Assembly (NCBI RefSeq): GCF_947491715.1
Contig: NZ_CANLKR010000013.1
Coordinates: 51,196-115,195, forward strand
Direction of reading: 5' to 3'
Origin: an uncultured Shewanella sp.
Lineage (GTDB): Bacteria; Pseudomonadota; Gammaproteobacteria; Enterobacterales; Shewanellaceae
DNA length: 64,000 nucleotides
Shown here: one piece after another, positions 1 to 7,592 of the stretch
How the letters are laid out: every line of letters begins with the position of its first letter
How positions within the stretch are numbered: the stretch's first letter is position 1
Notes under the pieces: generated by a model
What the model saw: only the letters and a program-made list of their open reading frames with translations
Told to the model about the DNA's origin: nothing
Databases searched by the model: none
Position numbers and translations under genes: made by a program

Positions 1-277
1 CATCACACACAGTGAAATCTTTCTCTTCATGCCCTGGAAAGACTAAAGGTGTGTTATCACCTACCATGCCTTCAAATTTAAAGGTCATTTTTTGACTTAA
101 ACCATATTCGGTTAAAGTTAAGGCAAAAAGTAAGTCTCCAGGCACACAAAATCGCTTCGCATTCACATCATGAATAGGATTAAAATCTTGAGCCACACTC
201 TTAGCGAACGCACTCGCCTGAGTTTGGCTAACCGAAATAACTTGATTTTTTTTATTAAAATAAGGATTTAAAAACAT
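1..277 (-). CDS. DUF3581 family protein, N-terminal part (runs off the window)
   Basis: The minus-strand reading frame starts at an ATG at 275-277 and stays open to the window edge (92 codons). The visible protein has the segments FAKSVAQDFNPIHD and KRFCVPGDLLFALTL, which I recognise from the DUF3581 family of Shewanella-like bacteria. The 'DFNPIHD...R...PGDLLF' pattern resembles the hydratase-side motif of MaoC/hot-dog proteins, so an acyl-CoA-related role is possible but unproven. The C-terminus is not visible. Confidence 0.7.
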   Translation of the reverse strand, partial: MFLNPYFNKKNQVISVSQTQASAFAKSVAQDFNPIHDVNAKRFCVPGDLLFALTLTEYGLSQKMTFKFEGMVGDNTPLVFPGHEEKDFTVCD

Positions 278-629
278 ACTGCTTATTAACACTTAATATA
301 AGTCAAAAAATAGCCGCGAAGTATACAGCAATTCCTCTTCTTTACTCACCCGATGAGCTAAATAAGCAGGAAATCACCAGTAAAACAGTCAACAATCGTC
401 TAAAACATTTGAAAAAAGAATGATATCACTGAACAAAATAGAAAAAAGGACTTCAATGAAGTCACACACAAAGTGGTATTGTCATGAGAGAGTGATGAAA
501 GAATCATGAAATGATATTAATGATTGAGACCCACAAAACTTGACACAAAAGGCCTTTAAATCCTCCTAAAATATCAGAGCACCAAAGGGCACTCTGGCTC
601 AATTAAGGTAAAACTTTTACACCATTTGT
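278..629. other. Intergenic, AT-rich, no gene seen
   Basis: This 352-base gap lies between the 5' end of the DUF3581 gene and the 3' end of the carbonic anhydrase gene. It should hold the DUF3581 promoter. A weak hairpin near 578-600 (CAGAG...CTCTG) could end carbonic anhydrase transcription. I see no reading frame or known RNA. Confidence 0.4.
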
Positions 630-1373
630 TTACTGTATGATCATTCTGGCATTTACTGATTGAACGGGTCGATTATTGCCATGGGGGAACAATTGAGAAA
701 ATTGCTTAATTTGTGCTTTTGACGCCGTAATAGGCTCTTTCATCACAAACCATTGTACGCCTTCAGTACAAGGGGGTGTCGTTAATGACCCATTAAAGCG
801 GTAATATTTATCTTGTTTCGGCAAAAGCTTATTGATATTCACAGCTGCACTTAACGCAACCTCTTGCCCGACTTTTTTCGGCATGCTGTTCCAAATTTTT
901 TCAAGCTCTGGATTATAAGCGCCTTCTTTAAACATCACCCCCACCACCGCTAGATGGCCAGCTTTATCTGCATTCACGAAATGTACTTCCATTGGAAAAG
1001 ATTCACCCTCAATCGTATTCTCACTCGGTGAATGAAAGTGAAGCTGCTTTAAATCAAACTGTTCATTTTCAATATTAATACGACTCCCCTTGCCATACAC
1101 AACTTCAATGGTATGACCATTATTAAGCACTTCCGTTCCCCCTGCTTGGTACTGAATATTCAATTTAGGCAGTTCACCCTTAACCATTCCCGTTAAATTA
1201 ATGGGTGATTGATTGACACCTTTAGCACAGGTCGTGAAATCAGGCGCTAATGTTCCCCAATGGTTAGGTCCAGTATCACCAGAATACCCCCAATGTGTTT
1301 GATCGGCAGCCAAGGTCACATGTGACACTAAACCTATTGAAACAGCACAAAACACGGACAAAACATTCTTCAT
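630..1373 (-). CDS. Periplasmic alpha-class carbonic anhydrase
   Basis: This enzyme interconverts CO2 and bicarbonate in the periplasm. The 247-residue protein starts with a Sec signal (cleavage near VTLA-ADQTHWGY). It has the alpha-CA hallmarks: HWGY near the mature N-terminus, NQSPINL, the zinc ligands in LHFHSPSEN and the third His in MEVHFV, and the active-site segment SLTTPPCTEGVQW. The cysteines in TTCAKG and PPCTEG would form the conserved disulfide. Length is normal for bacterial alpha-CAs. It appears to be a single-gene transcript; the next gene is divergent. Confidence 0.93.
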   Translation of the reverse strand: MKNVLSVFCAVSIGLVSHVTLAADQTHWGYSGDTGPNHWGTLAPDFTTCAKGVNQSPINLTGMVKGELPKLNIQYQAGGTEVLNNGHTIEVVYGKGSRINIENEQFDLKQLHFHSPSENTIEGESFPMEVHFVNADKAGHLAVVGVMFKEGAYNPELEKIWNSMPKKVGQEVALSAAVNINKLLPKQDKYYRFNGSLTTPPCTEGVQWFVMKEPITASKAQIKQFSQLFPHGNNRPVQSVNARMIIQ

Positions 1374-1617
1374 ACAATTTTACTCCTGTATACACTAGTG
1401 AAAGATGACAAACGCGGTGATAATTTAATCACCACCTGATTAAGAAGGCAAAACCTAAAAGAAATTATCGATTATAAATAAGTAGTGATAACACTATAAA
1501 TACTTATAAAATACATTAAGATCATTAAAAACTTTAAAAATAAAACTTTATTATCATTTTACCTATCCCTGACATAGATTGGATGTCGTTAAATCAATAT
1601 AATGAAAAGGAATGTGC

Positions 1618-2610
1618 ATGCGCAATTTATTGACTTTATTACTTTTACTGATTGTTTTGGGGTGTAATGCATTTCCTCAACCCAGCGATGATAACAAGCT
1701 GCTCAATAGCAATACAGATGGCAATAACCCGTCACATAACACTTCGGTATTGTCTAAAAAACAATGGGCTCACGGCGCAGAAAACTGTGATGGCAACCAA
1801 GATCCTATTTTGGATATTTACCAACATACTCTTGATACTTTTATCATCAGACAAAATAAGTGCTTAACCTACGAGGCCCCCTTCATCTATATCCTTATCG
1901 GAAAAGAAAGAATATTGGTTATAGACACTGGTGCTATCGAAAAAGCAGAGGAATTCTCGCTACATGCCCAAATAAAATCAGCTATTGGTTTGATGCATCA
2001 AGATAAAAAGTGGCTCGTCATTCACACGCATTCCCATCGCGATCATACTGCTGGCGATCAGGCTTTTTCTGCTCAATCTAAAGTGAAGCTCGTTGGTACT
2101 AAAGCCACCGATATTCAAGAATTTTTCGGCTTTCAAAGTTGGCCAAATGAAATTGCTCACGTTGAATTAGGTGAAAGAAAAGTAACCATAATTCCCACCC
2201 CAGGGCATCAAGAAGAAGCCATCAGTATTTACGATCCGACCACCCAATGGCTGCTAACAGGCGACAGTTTATACCCAGGTAAAATTTACATTAAAAACTG
2301 GCAAGCCTACAACACAAGCATTCGCCGCTTGCTTGATTTTTCAAACCAGCATGTGATTAAAGCCATATTAGGCGCCCATATTGAAATGACAAACCAGCCC
2401 GGTCGTGATTACCCTATCGGCACTCAATATCAACCTAATGAGCACCCGTTGGATTTATCCGTCTCAGACTTACATAAACTCAATTTTACGCTTGAAAAGT
2501 ATCAAGAAGAGGCGCCAGATAATGCATTAGTTTTCGATAATTTCATTGTAGAGCCAATGGGCTTTTTCCAACGAACAATGAGTGACATTTTTCGGTTTTT
2601 TAACACATAA
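1618..2610 (+). CDS. Metallo-beta-lactamase-fold hydrolase, lipoprotein
   Basis: A membrane-anchored MBL-fold hydrolase of about 330 residues. The signal peptide ends in a lipobox (IVLGC), so it is probably lipidated. The metal motif HTHSHRDH fits HxHxDH with a first-position extra His, and downstream metal ligands are likely in PTPGHQEE, LTGDSL and LGAHIE. Two ATGs lie 6 bases apart (1612, 1618). AAAAGGA at 1605-1611 is better spaced for 1618, which I chose. Substrate is not predictable; the family includes thiolesterases, lactonases and beta-lactamases. Confidence 0.8.
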   Translation: MRNLLTLLLLLIVLGCNAFPQPSDDNKLLNSNTDGNNPSHNTSVLSKKQWAHGAENCDGNQDPILDIYQHTLDTFIIRQNKCLTYEAPFIYILIGKERILVIDTGAIEKAEEFSLHAQIKSAIGLMHQDKKWLVIHTHSHRDHTAGDQAFSAQSKVKLVGTKATDIQEFFGFQSWPNEIAHVELGERKVTIIPTPGHQEEAISIYDPTTQWLLTGDSLYPGKIYIKNWQAYNTSIRRLLDFSNQHVIKAILGAHIEMTNQPGRDYPIGTQYQPNEHPLDLSVSDLHKLNFTLEKYQEEAPDNALVFDNFIVEPMGFFQRTMSDIFRFFNT

Positions 2611-2621
2611 CAACACGCTGA

Positions 2622-2645
2622 AATAAGGGCCTTAAAGCCCTTATT
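2622..2645. terminator. Bidirectional hairpin terminator
   Basis: AATAAGGGC and GCCCTTATT form 9-bp perfect arms around a CTTAAA loop. It lies between the convergent MBL hydrolase and peroxiredoxin genes, with A/T-rich flanks on both sides. Confidence 0.85.
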
Positions 2646-2651
2646 CTTAAA

Positions 2652-3185
2652 TTAACGCTTTTCAATACCCAGCTTTTTTAAATTATTCGCAATATCTTCC
2701 GCGGCCGTGTTGGCATTGATGTCATCATCAATTTTCAAAATAGTGCCATCTTTGCCAATATAAAAAGTTTCGCGGCTAGCAACCCCTAAAAAATTAAGCA
2801 CATCATAAGCTTTTGCTGTTGCCTTAGTGGGATCACTTAGCATGGGGAAATCAACACTCTCTTTTTTAGCAAAGTCTTGATTATCTTCTAAAGGATCCAC
2901 ACTTGCCATCATATATACCGCATTATACGCTCGAATTAACGCGCCATTTTGCACTAAAGAACGGCACTCTTGAGTACAGACTTTGGTATTCGCCATGGGA
3001 TACCAAGCCAGCACTACGGTTTGCTTACCTAAATAATCACTCAGCTGATAAAACTCCCCATTAGTGGCTTGTAATTTAAAATTAGGTGCCTTATCACCGA
3101 CTTTGAGTGATGCTGCATTCACAAAAAAACTCATCATCGATAATAAGAGTATTAACACTCGATTCACTGTAATGTACTTAATCAT
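2652..3185 (-). CDS. Exported thiol peroxidase of the PrxQ/AhpC-TSA family
   Basis: Reduces peroxides through a redox-active cysteine. The 177-residue protein has an N-terminal signal peptide (cleavage around VNAASLKVG), so it works outside the cytoplasm. The thioredoxin-fold segment ends in NTKVCTQECRSL, which gives a peroxidatic Cys and a nearby second Cys that may resolve it. Domain order (GDKAPNFKLQ, then YPMANTKVC, then FPMLSDPTKATAKAYDV) is typical of PrxQ. Only the export is unusual. Confidence 0.85.
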   Translation of the reverse strand: MIKYITVNRVLILLLSMMSFFVNAASLKVGDKAPNFKLQATNGEFYQLSDYLGKQTVVLAWYPMANTKVCTQECRSLVQNGALIRAYNAVYMMASVDPLEDNQDFAKKESVDFPMLSDPTKATAKAYDVLNFLGVASRETFYIGKDGTILKIDDDINANTAAEDIANNLKKLGIEKR

Positions 3186-3238
3186 ATTAACCCCTTCATT
3201 TTAAAATCCTCTTAATTGAATCACTATAGCCATGATAC

Positions 3239-3655
3239 TTAACCATCCAATCCTTCATAGGCTAAATCATAAGCCTTGGCCAAATCTTGTGTCTTAGGTT
3301 GTAAAGCTTTACGGTCTTTTTCACGCTTATCCGTCGCTCTGAGTGTAGCAGGATGAATAAATGCCACTTCACACTGCATCACCGCGAGTAAAACCCCTTC
3401 TATAAGAAATGTTCCAGCCCCTCCCGCACCTTGCCCTGTGGTCGCGCGGCGATTCATCATCACTTTCTGTACATTACATTCTTGGCAATAAGCCTTGATG
3501 TCTGCCACAAACTTCGCAACATCCTTCTGAGAAGGGTGTTTAGGCAGGCTCAATTTATTTTCTTTAATAGTGCTTAATTCATGCTGCTCTCGCGTACCCG
3601 ACAAGGTCACCATTCTAATATCGTTAGCCTTTAATAATAATCCTGCAACTACCAC
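3239..3655 (-). CDS. DUF3010 family protein
   Basis: A 138-residue cytoplasmic protein matching the DUF3010 pattern: a ribonuclease-H-like opening strand (VVAGLLLKANDIRMVTL), a central RRATTGQGAGGAG segment and a C-terminal LAKAYDLAYEGLDG helix. Biochemical function is unknown; the fold resembles a RuvC/RNase H relative. The start is GTG at 3655, supported by a strong GGGGGAAA upstream. It lies downstream of the 575-residue gene but is separated by a terminator hairpin. Confidence 0.7.
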   Translation of the reverse strand: MVVAGLLLKANDIRMVTLSGTREQHELSTIKENKLSLPKHPSQKDVAKFVADIKAYCQECNVQKVMMNRRATTGQGAGGAGTFLIEGVLLAVMQCEVAFIHPATLRATDKREKDRKALQPKTQDLAKAYDLAYEGLDG

Positions 3656-3711
3656 GGTATCTTTCCCCCTCAGTGTTCACTCTGCAAACATTTCAATCTA
3701 ATAAATAAAAA

Positions 3712-3734
3712 ACGGCAGCCTCTCAGACCGCCGT
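3712..3734 (-). terminator. Rho-independent terminator
   Basis: Read on the minus strand, ACGGC...GCCGT forms a stem followed by a T-rich run (TTTTTTATTT). It sits just after the stop of the 575-residue gene. Confidence 0.7.
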
Positions 3735-3778
3735 CCGTCACTAAAAAAGAGTGCGCTAAAAAAGAACACTTCTAAAAA

Positions 3779-5506
3779 CTACTGCTTATCATTTTTATAA
3801 GACTGCACAAACGAATGCAATAAAATACCTCTCTCATCCACATCCAATGCCAACTTAACATCCATATTCTGTGGCTCAATCTGGGAAAGATCCACCATAT
3901 CATGGGTTCCTGACATTTTTGCATAAGCTTGCAATGGTGCTAACATTCGACTGGAATCAAATGACACCATAGCCAAATCATTTTTAACCACAGCTTCCTT
4001 TGCTAGCAAAGCTGCTGCGGCTTGCCCTTTATCACCATTATAAATCACTAAATGCTTGCCCTTAATCGCCATTTTTAATGCTAAGGGCCACTCAGTCGGT
4101 AAGCCTAATACCTGAGTAATATTAACGGCACTGCCATCACTAGGAATGCTCACTTGTGCAAGTGTTGGCAAAAACATTTTAGCCATATTCACCAATAGAG
4201 CAGGATCGTCACTACTGATACTGGCTATCGCATCAAGCTGTTTAAGTTCAGCGCCTTCATCCCCCTCTCCCAGTTGATAATCGAGTAAAGACACACTGGC
4301 CCCCATCACACCTTTCGCCATTGAAGTCATCATACCGAGCATGGCTGGATCGCTTTGAGACAATTGCACCTGAAATTGATTTAAGGGCTCACATTGATAT
4401 TCAGGAGTCAGTAAATTGTCCCAAATATCAGCTAATGACGTCGATATTTCTGACGTATCCAGTCCAAGCCCCACTGCCGCTACTGCACCATTGAGATGAT
4501 TGACATAATGAGGAATAAAGCCTCTCATCGCACCGAGCGCAGTCAAGATCTCGGCATTATTACTTTCAACTATGGTCGACAAATCAAACATACTTGATTC
4601 TTCTGTCACCGAATAGCTATTTAGGCCCATGACAGTGCGAGGCCAATTGGCAGCGACCCCTTGAAGTTCTTGACTGCATTGCTCTGCTTTAAGTTCTGCA
4701 AATCCATCTTCCCCTTCTATTTCAGCATAACGGGCAAGCTGTTTCGCCAATCGATTGCCATCAAAGGTCGTGATCCCTTTGACTAATGCCTCGTGGTTAA
4801 TAAAGCTAATACTGGATTGTGAAAACTGGTACTTGTCGATAATTTTCTCTAACAAGTCCGACCCCGCTAGCGAGTCAGTCACTGGTGTTAACTCAAACGC
4901 TGAAGTGAGTAAATCATCATCATTTAAAGCAGTATTAAACGTGATGATTAATCGGTTATGATTCACCGCAACAAGCATATCCAGCTGAGTATCCTCATCA
5001 CCTAAGCCATAGACGCGATAATGGATCTGTTGTAATTGCTTTTTATCATGCGTCATGCCACTTTGGCTTTCTGCTTTATCAAGTTGATGCCAAAAAGCCG
5101 CTTCATCCGCAATATCGATTTTTAATACAGGGATCGCTCCCCAAGTATAAAAATACCCATGAATGGCTTCAGCCAGTCCCCAAGTTTGAATAAAAGTGTC
5201 ACCTGAAGTAAGACTCGCCACATATTCATTAAATAACGCATTAAAAAACTTTCCCCTTGGATCATCACTAACAGATAAACCTTCAAATAATTCTGCCGTC
5301 GCATTCTTATCTGCATCTGACAATGAGTTAACGTAAGTTTTAATCGGAAAAGGAGTCAACTGAGCAGAAAACAGTGGTGTTTCGCGAGGAATATAAGTCA
5401 GCGCAGAGCTCTGCTGGAATTGCGCATCATTGCCTTTGTCTTGACTCAGCCAATATCCCAGTGCCCCAACGGCGACAATGGCCCCAACAATCAAGATTTT
5501 TTTCAT
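3779..5506 (-). CDS. Unrecognised membrane-anchored or exported protein (575 aa)
   Basis: I do not recognise the family with certainty; it resembles the DUF3352-type exported proteins found in Shewanella relatives. It starts with a single hydrophobic segment (MKKILIVGAIVAVGALGYWL), which acts as a signal anchor or signal peptide, so the bulk is probably periplasmic. The long soluble part has a repeated pattern of small beta and helical segments and no clear catalytic motif. I chose the ATG at 5506 because GGAG lies 8 bases upstream; an ATG at 5518 lacks a ribosome site. Function is unknown. Confidence 0.6.
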   Translation of the reverse strand: MKKILIVGAIVAVGALGYWLSQDKGNDAQFQQSSALTYIPRETPLFSAQLTPFPIKTYVNSLSDADKNATAELFEGLSVSDDPRGKFFNALFNEYVASLTSGDTFIQTWGLAEAIHGYFYTWGAIPVLKIDIADEAAFWHQLDKAESQSGMTHDKKQLQQIHYRVYGLGDEDTQLDMLVAVNHNRLIITFNTALNDDDLLTSAFELTPVTDSLAGSDLLEKIIDKYQFSQSSISFINHEALVKGITTFDGNRLAKQLARYAEIEGEDGFAELKAEQCSQELQGVAANWPRTVMGLNSYSVTEESSMFDLSTIVESNNAEILTALGAMRGFIPHYVNHLNGAVAAVGLGLDTSEISTSLADIWDNLLTPEYQCEPLNQFQVQLSQSDPAMLGMMTSMAKGVMGASVSLLDYQLGEGDEGAELKQLDAIASISSDDPALLVNMAKMFLPTLAQVSIPSDGSAVNITQVLGLPTEWPLALKMAIKGKHLVIYNGDKGQAAAALLAKEAVVKNDLAMVSFDSSRMLAPLQAYAKMSGTHDMVDLSQIEPQNMDVKLALDVDERGILLHSFVQSYKNDKQ

Positions 5507-5629
5507 GTAAAACTCCATGTTTTTTATTAGTTATTAAAAAGTATAATAAAATTAATCTTACGCTATAACGCACCGAAATGCGGCACAAAAAAGGGTTGTA
5601 TTACACTAAAAGACGGATTATTTACCTTC

Positions 5630-5896
5630 TATACCCGTGATACCTCAAGCTGAAGGATTCAGCTGGAATTAAAAGCCATTTAGACAAGGCATTGAACATC
5701 GAGCCTAGTCATTCTAAGTCGTTGTTTAATAACACAGTATAAATGGCTTTTAAACCTGCCCTTTGGGAGTGTGTAAAAGCACCTACTTCTATGTTGTATC
5801 ATCTTAAAAGGCAATAAGCATTTCGGCAATAACACGCCTTGAATTAGGCACTTTTACGCACTCTGAAAACATGCATCTTGAAGTATCACGGGTATA
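5630..5896 (-). mobile_element. MITE-like element, copy 1 (reverse orientation)
   Basis: A 267-bp non-coding element bounded by inverted ends TATACCCGTGATAC / GTATCACGGGTATA. Inside are two long imperfect stems. This copy is diverged at its left end (CTCAAGC in place of CTTGAAG). Its right end supplies the last two codons and the stop of the neighbouring oxidoreductase gene. Similar copies are at 7059, 28729 and 40231. No transposase is present, so any movement would need one in trans. Confidence 0.85.
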
Positions 5897-6899
5897 ATGT
5901 TTGCTCGATAACATCTTGCACAGCAAGGGCTTCTTTAAAACTCGCTAGTGGGTGAGGTTTCCCTTGCATCATCAAGCTTAGCCCATTCAGTTGTGACCTA
6001 ACCGATCCGTGTATCCGTAAAAACTCAATCGATTTCCATCCAGATTGTGACCCTAATTCAAGCATAGAGAAATCCTTAAACCGCAATGAGCCCTGCTCAC
6101 CGTATAAAATCCATTCATTGACGTCCGGCGCATTGCCACCCACAGTGCCAACCAGTCTCACCGCTATCCCCTGACAATCATATTCCGCCATCACAGCAAT
6201 TTCCGCGCGGCTTTCATCACCGCCAGGATAACTCACATGACTATGCTTAAGCTGCATTCCACCTAATAATCGATGCTGCATAAACACAAAATGAGTCAAC
6301 ACTTCGCGAACAAATCCTCCTTGAGCAGACTGACTGAGCCAAGTCGCAGCACCTTGCTGCCAATGCCTTGGCCACATACTGTATTGCAATTTAATGTCCA
6401 CATGTGACAAGCCCCCTAATTCCTCACTATCGATAATCCCTTGCATTTTTTTCAGCTCAGGACTGCTCGCTAAGGATAAGTTCACCGCCGCCTTTATGGG
6501 CTTCTCCAAAGACTGATGCTCCCATTCCTCGACAAAAGCGGCCGCTTCATGCCTATCTACCGCTAAAGGTTTTTCACACAAAATGCTTTTACCCGCTTTA
6601 AGTGCCAAACGGCAATATTGAATATGAGTATTAGGTGGACTCGCAATATACACCAGATCCACATCATCACGTGTCATAAGGGCTTCAGCTGATGTTTCAC
6701 AGCTTATAGATGCATATTGTTCTCCTTTAATTTTCATCAAAGACGGTTCAAAAACACTCACTACGGTAAAATCGGCATGGGCCAAGGCCCCATCAAGCAT
6801 AAACATCCCCATAGTGCCAAGACCGATAACCCCTACCCTTATCAATACCGTTGCGTTCTTTGTTATCCGCTTTTCAGTCACATCACCTATGCATTCCAT
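5886..6899 (-). CDS. Gfo/Idh/MocA-type NAD(P)-dependent oxidoreductase
   Basis: A 337-residue dehydrogenase. The N-terminal Rossmann fold shows VGVIGLGTMG, and the family signature EKP lies in ILCEKPLAVD; the C-terminal half is the substrate-binding alpha/beta domain. The substrate is likely a sugar, inositol or related polyol but cannot be named. The start has AGGGA upstream. The last residues (YP) and the stop codon are read from the terminal repeat of MITE copy 1, and MITE copy 2 lies upstream in the opposite orientation. No neighbouring sugar genes indicate a pathway. Confidence 0.85.
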   Translation of the reverse strand: MECIGDVTEKRITKNATVLIRVGVIGLGTMGMFMLDGALAHADFTVVSVFEPSLMKIKGEQYASISCETSAEALMTRDDVDLVYIASPPNTHIQYCRLALKAGKSILCEKPLAVDRHEAAAFVEEWEHQSLEKPIKAAVNLSLASSPELKKMQGIIDSEELGGLSHVDIKLQYSMWPRHWQQGAATWLSQSAQGGFVREVLTHFVFMQHRLLGGMQLKHSHVSYPGGDESRAEIAVMAEYDCQGIAVRLVGTVGGNAPDVNEWILYGEQGSLRFKDFSMLELGSQSGWKSIEFLRIHGSVRSQLNGLSLMMQGKPHPLASFKEALAVQDVIEQTLYP

Positions 6900-7058
6900 T
6901 GTATTTTCCCTTTAGTCAATCGAGCCCGATCCATGTTCAATATCATAACGAAATTCAATAACGTATTGAACACACATAAGTAACGAAGTTGATGTAGAAA
7001 TAAAGGTAAAAGACTGACTCGAGTATCCATCGCATGCTTTTTTATATGTGTCGCTGTA

Positions 7059-7325
7059 TATACCCGTGACACTTGAAGATGCATGTTTTCAGAGCCTGTA
7101 AAAGTGCCTAATTCAAGGCGTATTATTGCAAGAATGCTTATTGCCTTTTAAGGTGATACAACGCAGAAGTAGGTGATTTTACAGACTCCCAAAGGGCTGG
7201 TTTAAAAGCCTTTTATACTGCGTTACTGAACACCAGCTTAGAATGACTAGGCACGCTGTTCAAAGCCTTGCCTAAAAGGCTTTTAATTCCAGCTGAATCC
7301 TGCATCTTCAAGTATCACGGGTATA
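7059..7325 (+). mobile_element. MITE-like element, copy 2 (forward orientation)
   Basis: A 267-bp copy with terminal inverted repeats TATACCCGTGA / TCACGGGTATA. Left stem: GTAAAAGTGCC pairs with the GTAGGTGATTTTAC region. Right stem: GCTGG plus TTTAAAAGCC pairs with GGCTTTTAATTCCAGC. It is upstream of the oxidoreductase gene and inverted relative to copy 1. Confidence 0.88.
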
Positions 7326-7592
7326 GCATCATTGAAACTAAAAGTAACAACAAACATTAATTTAAGTTAATTTATGTTGCCACACTGAAAAATGATTATT
7401 AAATCGGCTTTTTTTAACAAAAATAAAGCCCTCTTTATTGATACATAATTAACTTTAATTAATATTTATCGATGCTTAAGATAAACATCAGTGGTAAGGC
7501 ATCAAACCAAGCAATGAGTCATACAGCCTGCCCTCTGATCTCACAATGAATGACTCAATAATACTCATCATGTTAAATACAAGGTAACCCTG

